In this document: one piece after another, positions 1 to 9,027 of the stretch
Layout: the number at the start of each line of letters is the position of its first letter
Position numbering within the stretch: the stretch's first letter is position 1
NCBI RefSeq assembly: GCF_024436055.1
Contig: NZ_JANFNH010000028.1
Coordinates: 1 to 64,000 of the forward strand
DNA from: Streptantibioticus rubrisoli
GTDB lineage: Bacteria > Actinomycetota > Actinomycetes > Streptomycetales > Streptomycetaceae
DNA length: 64,000 bases
Direction: 5' to 3'
Made by a program: the position numbers and the translations under genes
Notes under the pieces: generated by a model
Databases searched by the model: none
What the model was told of the DNA's origin: nothing
The model's input: the letters and a program-made list of their open reading frames with translations, nothing else

Positions 1-3
1 ACC

Positions 4-717
4 GTGGCCCACCCGGCTGGCGGCACCCTGCAGGAACTGCCGGACGGGACCAGGGTCTGGCTGCCCGCCCAGTACGACCGTCCGGGCGAACCGGCGTTTC
101 CGCTGGTCGCGGCCTATCTACCGGGTGATCGAGACGGCGGGCGGCTGTACGCCGCGCTGGCTGGCTCGGTTGCCCATGGGCTGGCCGATCCGCTGATCGT
201 CGTCCAGGCGCGCGACTGCGCCACCGACCCGTCCGCCGCGCTCGACGCCGCCGCCCGCCGCTACCACGCCGCCCGGGGCCGCGCCGCCCGCGCGGTGATC
301 GGCCTGGGGGACCGCGCCCAGTGCGCGGTGCGCGCCGAACTGGCGCACCCCGAGCGGTACCGCGCGGCGGCGGGCGTCTCCGGTACGTACGACGCCGTCC
401 CGCGTGTGACGCCCGGTGCCCGGCCGCGGCTGCTGCTCGCCGCCGCCGTGGACGAGGTACGGCAGCGGGCCTCCGGGCTGCGGCTGCGCGCCGCGCTGCG
501 CAGAGTAGGGGTGCGGGCCCGGTTCCTCGACGAGGTCACCCGCGACCCCGCCCTCGGCGGCGACGCCCACCGCCATCTGCTCGCCCTGGTCTCCGGCTAC
601 CTCACCGAGGAACTGCACCCGCACCCGTACCGCCACAGGCACTCGCACGGGCACCGCCTGGCGTACTTCCGCCGAAGGCACCGGCTCACCCGGATGGCCG
701 TCTTCCACATCCACTGA
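4..717 (+). CDS. degenerate alpha/beta-hydrolase (esterase-like) protein
   Basis: A 237-residue frame from a GTG three bases inside the window, so the true start may lie upstream. The chain alternates strands and helices as in esterase-family alpha/beta-hydrolases. The segment that should carry the nucleophile elbow reads GLGDRAQ instead of GxSxG, so the usual serine is absent and activity is doubtful. The C-terminus is strongly His-rich (HPHPYRHRHSHGHR, about residues 205-220), which could bind metal. There is no signal peptide or membrane segment. It precedes a secreted hydrolase on the same strand but is separated from it by about 136 bases. Codon use is typical of a real Streptomyces gene. 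Function is unknown beyond the fold guess. Confidence 0.55.
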   Translation: MAHPAGGTLQELPDGTRVWLPAQYDRPGEPAFPLVAAYLPGDRDGGRLYAALAGSVAHGLADPLIVVQARDCATDPSAALDAAARRYHAARGRAARAVIGLGDRAQCAVRAELAHPERYRAAAGVSGTYDAVPRVTPGARPRLLLAAAVDEVRQRASGLRLRAALRRVGVRARFLDEVTRDPALGGDAHRHLLALVSGYLTEELHPHPYRHRHSHGHRLAYFRRRHRLTRMAVFHIH

Positions 718-853
718 CTGGGCACCGCCCGACGGGCCCGCTGACCTTCGGTTCGATCGAAAACCCGGCCGAACAGTCACTCATAAGAACTCGCGGAAGC
801 ACGCATACCGGACGACGGTGTGGATAGGCTCGCGAAACCCGACGGGAGGACCT

Positions 854-2458
854 GTGGCACCCATGGACACCGCACGCCTGCTCCGTACCTCCACGACCGT
901 GCTCGCCGTCGCGGGCCTGCTGCTGTCCGGTTGCTCGGCGGGCGCCGGACACAGCGCCGCCGCCTCGACGCCCACCGGCGCCGTCGCCGCGTCACAGACG
1001 ACGGCCGCCAACCGGGCGGCCGCCCCCCTGGCGCCGCTACCCGCCACCATCCCGGACGCGCTCAAGCCGTACTACGAACAGAAGCTGGTGTGGCACGACT
1101 GTGGTTCCGGGGGCTTCCAGTGCACCACCATGAAGGCCCCACTCGACTATCACCACCCAGTCGCCGCCGACGACCTCACCCTCTCGATCACCCGCAAGAG
1201 GGCCACAGGACCCGGCCAGCGGATCGGCTCACTGCTGGTCAACCCGGGCGGACCCGGCGGCTCCGCGATCGACTACGCGCAGATCGCCGCCACCCACTAC
1301 CCCGCGCCGGTGCGCGCCCGTTACGACATCGTCGGCATGGACCCGCGCGGCGTCGCCCACAGCGATCCCGTCGTATGCCTGACGAACCGTCAGATGGACG
1401 CGTTCACCCAGGTCGACAACGACCCGCACAACCGGTCGGAGATCAACGCGATCAGCGCCGCCGACAAGCGCTTCGCGGACGGCTGCGAGCAGCGCGCCGC
1501 GAAGCTGCTCCGGCACATCAGCACCATCGAGGCGGCCCGCGATATGGACATCCTGCGGTCCCTGCTCGGTGACGCCAGGCTCAACTACCTCGGCAAGTCC
1601 TACGGCTCCATGCTCGGCGCCACCTACGCGGGCCTCTTCCCGTCCCGGGTGGGCCGCCTGGTGCTCGACGGCGCCATGGACCCCTCGCTGTCCTCCCTCG
1701 AAGAGAGCCGCACCCAGGCCGAGGGCTTCGAGACCGCCTTCCAGTCGTTCGCCAAGGACTGCGCGCAGCACCCCGATTGCCCCATGGGCCAGACCACCGA
1801 CGCCGCCGGCCGGTACATCGTCAGCTTCCTCAGCAGCCTCGACGCGCACCCGCTGCCCACCGGCCAGAGCCGCCAGCTCGGCGAGTCGCTGGGCACCTCC
1901 GGGCTGATCGAGGCGATGTACGCCAAGCAGCTGTGGCCGGTGCTACGGGTCGCCCTGGCCGCCGCCAACCGCGGCGACGGCGGCCCGCTGCTCGCCCTCT
2001 CCGACCAGTACTACGAACGCTCCAGCGACGGCTCCTACTCCAACCTGATGTACGCCAACGCCGCCGTGAACTGTCTCGACCTGCCCCCCGCCACCCGCAG
2101 CGTGGCCGACGTCCAGGCCGTGCTGCCCGCCTTCCGCAAGGCTTCGCCGCACCTCGGACCGGACTTCGCCTGGATGACCCTGAGCTGCGCCCCTTGGCCG
2201 GTCAAGGCCACCGGCCGACCGATGCGCATCGAGGCCAAGGGCGCCGCACCCATCCTCGTCGTCGGCACCACCCGCGACCCGGCGACCCCGTACCAGTGGG
2301 CCCGCTCGCTCGCCAGCCAGCTGTCGTCCGGACACCTGCTGACCTACCAGGGCGACGGCCACACCGCCTACGCCAGCGGCAACGACTGCATCGACACCGC
2401 CGTCAACCTCTACCTTCTGGAGGGCAGGGTCCCACCCCCCGGCAAGACCTGCTCCTGA
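854..2458 (+). CDS. secreted lipoprotein S33-type aminopeptidase (alpha/beta-hydrolase)
   Basis: A 534-residue exported hydrolase of the Streptomyces tripeptidyl-aminopeptidase (Tap/SlpD/SlpE) type, expected to cleave short peptides from the N-terminus outside the cell. The N-terminus has a charged stretch, a hydrophobic core and a lipobox LLSGC with Cys about residue 27, so it is probably a membrane-anchored lipoprotein. NPGGPGGSA near residue 135 forms the oxyanion segment. The nucleophile elbow GKSYGS (Ser about 249), Asp about 475 in TTRDPATP and His about 503 in GDGHTAY make a complete triad, the last two in the TAP C-terminal domain. GGGAGGA lies four to five bases before GTG 854; an in-frame ATG at 863 is the alternative. 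It appears monocistronic. Family call is firm, substrate unknown. Confidence 0.85.
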   Translation: MAPMDTARLLRTSTTVLAVAGLLLSGCSAGAGHSAAASTPTGAVAASQTTAANRAAAPLAPLPATIPDALKPYYEQKLVWHDCGSGGFQCTTMKAPLDYHHPVAADDLTLSITRKRATGPGQRIGSLLVNPGGPGGSAIDYAQIAATHYPAPVRARYDIVGMDPRGVAHSDPVVCLTNRQMDAFTQVDNDPHNRSEINAISAADKRFADGCEQRAAKLLRHISTIEAARDMDILRSLLGDARLNYLGKSYGSMLGATYAGLFPSRVGRLVLDGAMDPSLSSLEESRTQAEGFETAFQSFAKDCAQHPDCPMGQTTDAAGRYIVSFLSSLDAHPLPTGQSRQLGESLGTSGLIEAMYAKQLWPVLRVALAAANRGDGGPLLALSDQYYERSSDGSYSNLMYANAAVNCLDLPPATRSVADVQAVLPAFRKASPHLGPDFAWMTLSCAPWPVKATGRPMRIEAKGAAPILVVGTTRDPATPYQWARSLASQLSSGHLLTYQGDGHTAYASGNDCIDTAVNLYLLEGRVPPPGKTCS

Positions 2459-2600
2459 CACCAGCGCCCCAGCCCGAGGGCGCACTCGCGCGGACGGGCG
2501 AAGACACCCCGGATCACCGTGGACAGCCCCTACGCTCCGTAAAACACGTCCCGTGCGGAGCACCCCCGCACACTGTGTAGACTTAGCGCCGTTGCAACAC

Positions 2601-2674
2601 GCCGCCTTAGCTCAGTCGGCCAGAGCGACGCACTCGTAATGCGTAGGTCAAGGGTTCGATTCCCTTAGGCGGCT
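2601..2674 (+). tRNA. tRNA-Thr (anticodon CGT)
   Basis: A complete 74-nt cloverleaf. The acceptor stem GCCGCCT (2601-2607) pairs with AGGCGGC (2667-2673) and T is the discriminator. A D-arm, an anticodon loop CTCGTAA with CGT at 2635-2637, and a T-arm with loop TTCGATT all fold. CCA is not encoded. The 3' part from 2633 is duplicated exactly at 14818-14861, so this is the integration target of the adjacent element. Insertion keeps the tRNA intact because the element brings an identical 3' end. Confidence 0.96.
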
Positions 2675-2676
2675 CC
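2633..2676 (+). repeat. attL core (44-bp direct repeat, left copy)
   Basis: The sequence from the anticodon loop of tRNA-Thr through two bases past its end is identical to 14818-14861. It starts CTCGTAATGCG and ends GGCGGCTCC. The flanks differ on both sides (A versus G before, G versus C after), which fixes the repeat limits. The integrase reading frame ends inside this copy. Confidence 0.95.
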
Positions 2677-4096
2677 GATAAAAGCCCAGGTCAACGACGT
2701 TCGCGTCGGAGACCTGGGCTTTTTCCGTAGCAGCGCCCGTAGCAGTAGGGCCTTCGTGCGCGGCTGTGGCGATGGGTTCCGCCGTGCTCGGCTGAGGACT
2801 GGTGTTGTTGCCCCAGAGGGCCTGTCCCATCCGCCGAGCGGCTTCCTGCGCCAGCGGCGTCGCGATGTGCGTGTACCGGGTGGTGACGCGCAGATCGGAG
2901 TGACCGAGGGTCTCCATCACGATCCGGACGTCGACGCCGTATTCGAGGAGCAGCGTCGCCGACGTGTGGCGACCGTCATGCACGCGGGCGTCCCGTACTC
3001 CCGCGGCGCGTAACAGCCCTTTCCAGTCCTCCCAGTCGTCCCGAGGGTCAACCGGCCGCCCGTCCGGCTGGCAGAACACGAGATCGCGCTCCTCCCAGGC
3101 TGTGCCCGCCAAGGCACGTTGACGCTGCTGGGCGACGCGGTGCGCTTCGAGCACGGGGATGAGTTCGGGCGGGAGCGAGATGGTGCGCTTGCTCTTGCCC
3201 TTCGGCTCCCGGAAGACAAGCCCGCCACCCTTGCGCTCCGGGCACGTGCTGGCGTGGCGCACGCAGTCCTTCGGGCACGGTGGCGGGCACTTCCGCTTGT
3301 GCTGCTTGCACGTCTTCGGGCACGGCCTGGTCTTGTGGCGCTTCGCGCCGCAAGCGTGCGGGTCGTCGCACCCGTGCCGCCAGGTGTTGCGCTGGAGCTG
3401 CCACCACACGCGTACGCGGCCGGTGTTCAGGTCGAGGTACGTCCAGCGCAGCCCCAGCGCCTCGCCTTGCCGGAGCCCGAGCGCGAGCCCCACCGCCCAA
3501 CGGACCGCGCTGGGTTGGGCTTGCGCGGCTGCGAGGATCTTGCGTGTCTCCTCCCGCGTGAACGGGATGATCTCCGCCTCCCGAACCGTGGGCGGCTGGA
3601 CTAGCTGCGCTACGTTGCGCGCCACGATGCCACGCTGCACAGCGATCTTGAGCATCCGGGACAGGACGCGGTGGACCTTGAGCACGTGGCTCGGAGCCTT
3701 ACCGGCGTCGAGCATCTTGGCGTAGAGCCGATCAAGGTGCTCGGGCTGGACTCGGTCGAGCTTGTGCTGCCCGAGTCCGGGGATGATCCAGTTCTTCGCC
3801 TTGGACCGGTAGTCGTCGAGTGAGCGGGGCGCCAGGGTGCGCGGCGCGATGGTGTCGAGGTAGGCCGTGACCCACTCCTCGACGGTCGGGACGCGCCCCT
3901 TGCCGGGCACGTGGCCAGCGTCCCGCTTGCGCTCCAACTCGCGCAGCTTGTCGCGTACTTCGCCTGCCGTCTTGCCCTGACGATGCCGTCGATCGGGCGA
4001 GCCGTCGTCTTTGAGGCCGACGGTGATGAAGCCGTGGTAGTCACCGTCATAGCCAAGGAAGATCTTGGCGTTGCCGTTGGGTTGTCGTTTGCTCAT
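2648..4096 (-). CDS. int: tyrosine-recombinase integrase
   Basis: A 482-residue tyrosine recombinase that should integrate and excise the element at tRNA-Thr. It has an N-terminal arm-binding region, a SAM-like core-binding domain (about 70-165) and a catalytic domain with Arg209 ([12 protein letters not shown]), His373-x-x-Arg376 (HDGRH), His399 (LGHSD) and Tyr408. Residues about 243-285 form a Cys-rich insert that may bind zinc, as seen in other actinomycete AICE integrases. ATG 4096 has a strong AGGAGG at 4104-4109. The stop codon (2648-2650) lies within the tRNA gene, so the last eight or nine residues are encoded by the attachment core itself. The start overlaps the end of xis by 50 bases, implying co-transcription. 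Confidence 0.95.
   Translation of the reverse strand: MSKRQPNGNAKIFLGYDGDYHGFITVGLKDDGSPDRRHRQGKTAGEVRDKLRELERKRDAGHVPGKGRVPTVEEWVTAYLDTIAPRTLAPRSLDDYRSKAKNWIIPGLGQHKLDRVQPEHLDRLYAKMLDAGKAPSHVLKVHRVLSRMLKIAVQRGIVARNVAQLVQPPTVREAEIIPFTREETRKILAAAQAQPSAVRWAVGLALGLRQGEALGLRWTYLDLNTGRVRVWWQLQRNTWRHGCDDPHACGAKRHKTRPCPKTCKQHKRKCPPPCPKDCVRHASTCPERKGGGLVFREPKGKSKRTISLPPELIPVLEAHRVAQQRQRALAGTAWEERDLVFCQPDGRPVDPRDDWEDWKGLLRAAGVRDARVHDGRHTSATLLLEYGVDVRIVMETLGHSDLRVTTRYTHIATPLAQEAARRMGQALWGNNTSPQPSTAEPIATAAHEGPTATGAATEKAQVSDANVVDLGFYRSRLRESNP
2681..2724 (+). terminator. element-borne terminator for tRNA-Thr
   Basis: AAAGCCCAGGTC (2681-2692) pairs perfectly with GACCTGGGCTTT (2711-2722), with a small inner CGAC/GTCG hairpin in the loop and a run of five T. 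It lies just after the tRNA and inside the 3' end of int on the other strand. It appears to replace the host terminator now displaced to 14866-14900. Confidence 0.75.
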
Positions 4097-4304
4097 GCGG
4101 ATACCTCCTGTTCGCGTAGTCGGTCAGGTAGTCGTCGAGCGCACTGGCGGGGATCTTGCGGCTCCGGCCGATGTGGATGGATTCGATCTCACCCGAGGCG
4201 AGAAGTTCATAGAGCTTGCTCCTGCCGATCCGTAGGGCGTACGCGGCTTCCGCGACGGTGTAGACGAGGCGTTCGGTCGGGTTGGCGATGGTCGTGGTGA
4301 TCAC
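4047..4304 (-). CDS. xis: excisionase (MerR-like HTH, AlpA/Xis type)
   Basis: An 85-residue protein whose centre reads [20 protein letters not shown] followed by [16 protein letters not shown], the standard helix-turn-helix plus wing of small excisionases. It should bind the arms of the attachment site and direct the integrase toward excision. The first in-frame codon that fits the family is GTG 4304, with a purine-rich GAAAGAAG directly before it; longer open sequence upstream is low-complexity Arg/Pro and is not used. Its 3' end overlaps int by 50 bases in another frame, so the two are translated from one message. Confidence 0.85.
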   Translation of the reverse strand: MITTTIANPTERLVYTVAEAAYALRIGRSKLYELLASGEIESIHIGRSRKIPASALDDYLTDYANRRYPHEQTTTQRQRQDLPWL

Positions 4305-4411
4305 CTTCTTTCGGGGTGTGGGGTCGTCCGTGGGCCCGTCCGCGAGCGGCGTCCGCGGCCCCATACGCGCAGGCGCGCGGGGTGGCGCGGACGTCCGGCG
4401 GACGCGGACGG

Positions 4412-6247
4412 CTATCCGGTCATGGCTGCCGCCGAGTCGCCGCCTTGGTGCGCTCGCCAGCGGCCTCGGGAGACTTGGACGACGCGTCCGGCGCTGGCGT
4501 ACTCCTGCAAACGGTCGTAGACCCACGTGCGCCCCATGCCGGTGGCCCGCATTAGCTCGGCGACGGAACGGCCTTGTGGCGGTGCGTCGTTGAGGGCATC
4601 GAGTAGTACCGCTTCTGGCCCCTGGGGCGGTGCGCTAGCCGAAACGTCGACGAGTTCGGCGTCGACGACGTCGGAGTCCTCATCAGGCGTGACGTCGGGA
4701 CGGGTGGCCGACAGCGAGAGCGAGTCGAGAGCGGTCCGACTGGGGCTGTACCGATCCACGGTGGCGTGGACATCCGCGTCCCTGACGAGGAACGCGCGAG
4801 CACGCTGCGGAGCGTCGGCACCGGGGGCGGAGAGCAGGAACTTCCCTGGCGCGTCCAGCATGTGCGCTGCCCACCCTGCGGCGAGCATCCCTTGCCCGAG
4901 TATCAGGTCGACGTCCCGCCGCTCCCGTACGCGCAGGCAGACCCGTACGTCCATCTGCGAGCGAACGGCCTTCCTGCCCATGGCCTGTTGGGTCGGTCGC
5001 TGGGTGGCGGCGAGCAGCGTCTCAGCGACGGCTCGGCCACGTCGCGCTATCGAGTCGGCGTGTACGAGCGCGTCTCCGGCTTCCTCGGCCAGCTCCGCGT
5101 ACTCGTCCACCACGATCACCAGTGCTGGAGCTGTCTCGCTCGGCTCCCAGACGCGCAGCCCACGACGGCTCAGCGCCCCCGCCCGCCCCTCCAACACCCG
5201 TACTCCGTCGTGCAGTAGGGCGGCGGCCTCTCGGGGCGTGGTCGCCAGCCTGTCGAGGCAGGCGGCCCACGGCTGGAGTTCCATGCCTCCCTTAAGGTCG
5301 ATGCCCCAGAGCACGACGTCCCGGCACGCGGCGAGATTCGCGAGGATGACATTCAGGACTCCGCTCTTGCCGGAACCGGCGATACCGCCGATCAGTGCGT
5401 GACGACGTAGGAGAGAGACTCGGACGGGAGAGGCGTCCTCGTAGACGCCGAGTTCGATGGGGTCGCAGATCGATGCCACGGACGGACCGGCCCACGGGAT
5501 GGGTTCCGCGTGCGGGTCGCGATCGAGCACCCGCAGCGTGAACCGGTCGGCCCGGCTCTCGTCCGGCGTGACGCGTACCGCCCCGGGTCGCGTCCCCAGC
5601 CCCGATTCGATGGCCGGGACGCGGCTCAACGCGTCCGCCACGGTCTGGCCCCGGCGCAGGCTGACACGGGCGCGCCAGCCCCACAGATCAACGGCAGCCG
5701 AGACGACGTGCGAGCCGACCAGGCCGATGGACTCGGCGACGTCAGGCCACGCTCGGATGGTGCGATCGACGGCGACCCGTGCCCTACGCCGCCGGTGAGT
5801 CCACCACGGCACCGCGGCTGCCAGCGTGCCGACGAGGAGCAGCCAGGGCAAGGGGAAGCAGCCCCCGCCGAGCGCCGTGGCACTGGCCAGCCAGCCACCC
5901 GCCGCGAAGGCCGTCACAGCCGCGTACAGCCGTTCCTCAAAGCGGTCGAGACGCCGTAGCAGCCACCCCTTGAGCACCGCCCCAGACAGGAGCACGGACC
6001 CAATCGCGATCAACGGCCACACACCCGGATGAGTCGAGTGCAGGACCAGGCCGGCGACTCCGACCCACAGCCCGACGACGATGGGTGCCAATTCGGAGCG
6101 ATAGCGGAACAGCCACCGCGCAACAGCCTCCAGTACGGCCCCGGAGTAGCGGTCGTTCACCACGAGCATGAACGGCGGCGCATCGGCACCTCCGATCTGC
6201 TTGCGGAGCCGCCGCGCATACCTACGAGGAGTTCGGTTCAAGTGCAT
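4412..6247 (-). CDS. TraB/FtsK-type conjugal DNA translocase
   Basis: A 611-residue membrane-anchored motor of the FtsK/SpoIIIE class. AICEs use it to move double-stranded DNA between mycelia. Three or four hydrophobic segments lie at about residues 53-70, 76-97, 112-125 and 131-148. The ATPase domain follows, with Walker A GGIAGSGKS (about 287-295) and Walker B LVIVVDEYAEL (about 376-386). The C-terminal 60 residues form a winged-helix like the FtsK gamma domain (VAELMRATGMGRTWVYDRL), which in TraB proteins recognises short repeats in the element. ATG 6247 has AAGGAGGA directly upstream. It sits in a minus-strand run with the small membrane genes before it and xis-int after it. Confidence 0.92.
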   Translation of the reverse strand: MHLNRTPRRYARRLRKQIGGADAPPFMLVVNDRYSGAVLEAVARWLFRYRSELAPIVVGLWVGVAGLVLHSTHPGVWPLIAIGSVLLSGAVLKGWLLRRLDRFEERLYAAVTAFAAGGWLASATALGGGCFPLPWLLLVGTLAAAVPWWTHRRRRARVAVDRTIRAWPDVAESIGLVGSHVVSAAVDLWGWRARVSLRRGQTVADALSRVPAIESGLGTRPGAVRVTPDESRADRFTLRVLDRDPHAEPIPWAGPSVASICDPIELGVYEDASPVRVSLLRRHALIGGIAGSGKSGVLNVILANLAACRDVVLWGIDLKGGMELQPWAACLDRLATTPREAAALLHDGVRVLEGRAGALSRRGLRVWEPSETAPALVIVVDEYAELAEEAGDALVHADSIARRGRAVAETLLAATQRPTQQAMGRKAVRSQMDVRVCLRVRERRDVDLILGQGMLAAGWAAHMLDAPGKFLLSAPGADAPQRARAFLVRDADVHATVDRYSPSRTALDSLSLSATRPDVTPDEDSDVVDAELVDVSASAPPQGPEAVLLDALNDAPPQGRSVAELMRATGMGRTWVYDRLQEYASAGRVVQVSRGRWRAHQGGDSAAAMTG

Positions 6248-6270
6248 TCCTCCTTCTACGGGTTGGGACT

Positions 6271-6465
6271 TCACGGATGGATGCCTGCCAAAAGGCGAGC
6301 CGCCGCGCGGACCGTCGCGCCGATGTACGGCGCGACGGAGCTGGACGCGAGGAAGAAGCCGAAGAGCGTGCAGAGCACGGCATGCCAGGGCGAGAGCCGC
6401 CCGAAGCGCCAGAGCGCGAAGATCGCGGCTCCGAGCAGGACGATTGCCGACATTGAGAGGAACAT
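6271..6465 (-). CDS. small Spd-like membrane protein
   Basis: A 64-residue protein starting at ATG 6465 behind a very strong AAGGAGGTGCC site. It has two hydrophobic segments (about 3-20 and 29-48) joined by a short basic turn, and the FFLASSSVAP segment is typical of small proteins next to traB in Streptomyces plasmids and AICEs. Such genes (spd) are thought to help spread of the element through the mycelium. It is 23 bases from the traB start, so it is probably in the same operon. The family assignment is by context and size. Confidence 0.8.
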   Translation of the reverse strand: MFLSMSAIVLLGAAIFALWRFGRLSPWHAVLCTLFGFFLASSSVAPYIGATVRAAARLLAGIHP

Positions 6466-6482
6466 GGCACCTCCTTCCTGGT

Positions 6483-6767
6483 TCAGCCGAGAAGCACGAG
6501 CGCGAGCACGCTGGACAGCGCAACGGCGACGGACAGCCGCTGTGGCGACGACGTCGCCCAGAGCACGACGAGAGCCATAGCCCGTACAGGCAGCACGGCC
6601 AGCCGGAACGCGAACGGGACATCTTCGGTGGCGGCGGACCACGGGCGGGTGTAGTGCACAGCGGGCCGAACCGAGATGGCACTCAGTTCGACGGCCGCTG
6701 GCTGCTTCCCCCACGGGCGGTGGCCCTTGTGCTTTGCGGGCACCAACTGGGTCGTCTGCGTGGTCAC
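6483..6767 (-). CDS. Spd-like membrane protein
   Basis: A 94-residue protein with a polar N-terminal half and two hydrophobic stretches in the second half (about 55-72 and 77-94). The GTG start at 6767 overlaps the stop of the upstream gene by four bases (GTGA), so translation is coupled and its own weak ribosome site is not needed. It lies in the transfer operon ahead of traB. I infer a role in spread or mating-complex function; no enzymatic motif is present. Confidence 0.7.
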   Translation of the reverse strand: MTTQTTQLVPAKHKGHRPWGKQPAAVELSAISVRPAVHYTRPWSAATEDVPFAFRLAVLPVRAMALVVLWATSSPQRLSVAVALSSVLALVLLG

Positions 6768-6976
6768 GATGCGCTCACCGCCTCGTTGAAGAAGAAGTTG
6801 GACCGGTTGAACTCGCGCCACTGGTCCCGCCGTTTGCCGCTCGCCCGCCGCAGCCAGCGGAGCCGACCACGGCACTTCCGGCACAGATCGCCGCTCCCCT
6901 CGACTTGCGCGCCACACAGGCAGATCCGGGGCGTATCCGGCTGTGCTTCCTGGACGTTCCTCTTCCTGGATCGCAT
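6764..6976 (-). CDS. small zinc-ribbon protein of the transfer operon
   Basis: A 70-residue basic protein with two Cys pairs, CLC near residue 20 and CRKC near residue 32, consistent with one zinc ribbon, then an Arg/Trp-rich tail. ATG 6976 is preceded by GAGGAGG at good spacing. It is the first gene of the minus-strand transfer operon and is coupled by GTGA to the next. Function is unknown; DNA or RNA binding is plausible from charge and zinc site. Confidence 0.7.
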   Translation of the reverse strand: MRSRKRNVQEAQPDTPRICLCGAQVEGSGDLCRKCRGRLRWLRRASGKRRDQWREFNRSNFFFNEAVSAS

Positions 6977-7175
6977 CGCGCCTCCTCTCCGAGATCGGAG
7001 TCGAGACCGGAGGAGCTGCGAACTTGAGCATGCGCAACATGCGCAAGTTCTAAGCGTCGCGGCAGCGCCGAGCACTGTCAACGAGGGGATCTCGACTCGC
7101 AGTTGTCGATGGATCTGTGCGGACGAATCCGCACGACAACGAGCATCCGATGAGAGGATGGGACCGGATCACCAC

Positions 7176-7985
7176 ATGACTGGACGTGTGCAAGACGTCC
7201 CCGAGGACATGGACGTCCTCAGATGTCCCAAGTGGGGGTACATGCCGAACGAGAGATTACGAGCGACCCTTCTGGAACGAGGCGTGACCCCAAACGCCCT
7301 GGCCAGTGCTGTGGACGTCGATCCGAAGTCGGTCGAGCGCTGGATAGGCGGGCGCATGCCGTACCGGCGGCACCGGTACGCCGTGGCCACTTTCCTCAGC
7401 GTCGACGAGGCGTACCTGTGGCCCGAGGCCCTGCCGCGCCAACAGGTGGCCAGCGCCTCGGAGAGCGAGATCCTGACGGTGTACCCCCATCGCTGGGCAG
7501 TGCCCAGGGATGCTTGGGGACATCTCTTCGCCACGGCGGAACACGAGATCGGCGTCCTGGTCTACAGCGGCCTGTTCCTCGCGGAGGACGCCGGAGTCCT
7601 GCGCACGTTCGCTGAGAAGGCTCGGGCGGGGGTTCACGTGCGCATCCTGTTGGGCGACCCGGACAGCCCCCACGTGGCGAACCGAGGGGCCGACGAAGGA
7701 ATCGACGACGCCATGGCGGCAAAGATCCGCAATGTGATGGTGCTGTATGAGCGTGCTGTAGGCGGTGTCTCCGGGATCGACATCCGCCTACATGACACGG
7801 TCCTGTACAACTCCATGTACTGCGCCGACGATCAACTCCTCGTGAACACGCACGTGTACGGCTTCGCCGCGTCCCACGCTCCGGTCCTGCACCTGAAGCG
7901 GATCCCCGGGGGTGAGATGGTGAACACGTACCTCGAAAGCTTCGAAAAGGTCTGGGCACAGGCGAAACCTCTTACGTGGGGATGA
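7176..7985 (+). CDS. XRE-type HTH regulator with C-terminal PLD-like (DUF5919-type) domain, copy A
   Basis: 269 residues. An N-terminal helix-turn-helix (LASAVDVDPKSVERWIGGR) is followed by about 190 residues with YPHRW, a long helix containing AEHEIGVLVYSGLFL, ILLGDPDS, and HDTVLYNS...DDQLLVNTHVYG. These are reminiscent of a phospholipase-D-like fold, but I do not see full HxKxxxxD motifs. The gene is the clear paralogue of 10644-11378. ATG 7176 is used; ATG 7209 or 7243 would still keep the HTH. Its stop overlaps the NUDIX start (ATGA), and it diverges from the transfer operon, so it probably controls that operon. The activator of pSAM2 (Pra) sits in a comparable place, but homology is not established. 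Confidence 0.75.
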   Translation: MTGRVQDVPEDMDVLRCPKWGYMPNERLRATLLERGVTPNALASAVDVDPKSVERWIGGRMPYRRHRYAVATFLSVDEAYLWPEALPRQQVASASESEILTVYPHRWAVPRDAWGHLFATAEHEIGVLVYSGLFLAEDAGVLRTFAEKARAGVHVRILLGDPDSPHVANRGADEGIDDAMAAKIRNVMVLYERAVGGVSGIDIRLHDTVLYNSMYCADDQLLVNTHVYGFAASHAPVLHLKRIPGGEMVNTYLESFEKVWAQAKPLTWG

Positions 7986-8464
7986 GCATGGCGAGCAGGA
8001 TTGACTACTTCGACGACGCGCAGGCTCCGAAGGCCAACAGCCTCGTTCCCTCGGCCAACGTCGTCGTCCTGAACGAGCACGACGAGATCCTGATGATCCG
8101 CCGAAGCGACAACGGAAACTGGGCTCTCCCTGGCGGCGCCATGGACTTGGGCGAGTCGCTTCCCACTACCGGCGTCCGAGAGGTCGAGGAGGAGACGGGC
8201 ATTACCTGCGAGATCACCGGACTCGTCGGCATCTACACCGACCCTCGGCACGTGATCCTCTACACCAGCAACGGCGAGTGCAGGCAGGAATTCTCTGTCG
8301 TCTTCACCGCTCGGGCGACCGGCGGAGAGCCAACGCCGAGCGACGAGTCACGCGAGGTGGAGTGGGTCCCGCGAGCTAGGCTCGCTGAACTCCAGATGGA
8401 CAGGTCGATGCGTATGCGCATCGAGCACTACGTGGACAACAGCGGCACTCTCCACCTCGGGTAG
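7982..8464 (+). CDS. NUDIX hydrolase (Pif-like)
   Basis: 160 residues with a complete Nudix box, GGAMDLGESLPTTGVREVEE followed by ETG, the GX5EX7REUXEEXGU signature that binds magnesium. The start ATG 7982 overlaps the upstream HTH gene by four bases. pSAM2 and related AICEs carry a NUDIX protein (Pif) that confers transfer immunity, keeping cells that already hold the element from receiving it again. The same job is inferred here from position beside the regulator and transfer genes. The substrate cannot be read from sequence. Confidence 0.9.
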   Translation: MSMASRIDYFDDAQAPKANSLVPSANVVVLNEHDEILMIRRSDNGNWALPGGAMDLGESLPTTGVREVEEETGITCEITGLVGIYTDPRHVILYTSNGECRQEFSVVFTARATGGEPTPSDESREVEWVPRARLAELQMDRSMRMRIEHYVDNSGTLHLG

Positions 8465-8472
8465 GGGGTGGA

Positions 8473-9018
8473 TCACCACCGCGCGAGCCGCGCCCGCACC
8501 GCGCTCTCCGCCGCCTGGATCTGCGGCGCAGCACGCTCGATCGACCGGCTGACGACATGCCCCGGCCCATATCGGGACAGGATCTCCGAGAGGCGTTCGC
8601 CCGCCGTTGTCTCCTGCCCATCGGGAGTCGTCGTCATATCGCAGTAGATCAGTGCATCGACCAACTCGCCGTCCTCAACGCCGAATTCCTCCGAAAGCTC
8701 ATGATCGAGGGACCGCTCCTCGGCTTCGATCAGAGCGCAGGAATGGTGCGCCACGAGATTGCACAGCTTGCGGTCGGCATGTTCGACGTCCCGCAGGTAA
8801 CGCGCGCCGTCCAACGGGTGGAATCCGGTCTTCGAGATGGTGGGGGAGTAGCCGATGTCATGCAGCCATGCGGCACATTGCAGGAGTTCGGCATCGTCCC
8901 CCAGGATCGGCGCCAGACGCTCGGCCTGAGCCGCAACGCCCTGGGAATGCGCCCAGCGACGAGGTAGCGGTTCCTCAAGCAGTCGACGTGCAAGGTCGCG
9001 AGCCCGTGTGACGTCCAT
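8473..9018 (-). CDS. HD-domain phosphohydrolase
   Basis: 181 residues with the HD signature: His in WAHSQGVA (about 23), AAWLHDIGY (His-Asp about 52-53) and a later HH/Asp set (LVAHHSCAL and YCDMTT). It is a metal-dependent phosphohydrolase of small-molecule type, possibly acting on nucleotides. It is transcribed toward the NUDIX gene and its stop is 9 bases from the end of that gene, so the two converge. HD and NUDIX genes often accompany each other in Streptomyces integrative elements. Its role there is not known to me. Confidence 0.88.
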   Translation of the reverse strand: MDVTRARDLARRLLEEPLPRRWAHSQGVAAQAERLAPILGDDAELLQCAAWLHDIGYSPTISKTGFHPLDGARYLRDVEHADRKLCNLVAHHSCALIEAEERSLDHELSEEFGVEDGELVDALIYCDMTTTPDGQETTAGERLSEILSRYGPGHVVSRSIERAAPQIQAAESAVRARLARW

Positions 9019-9027
9019 GCATCGAGG

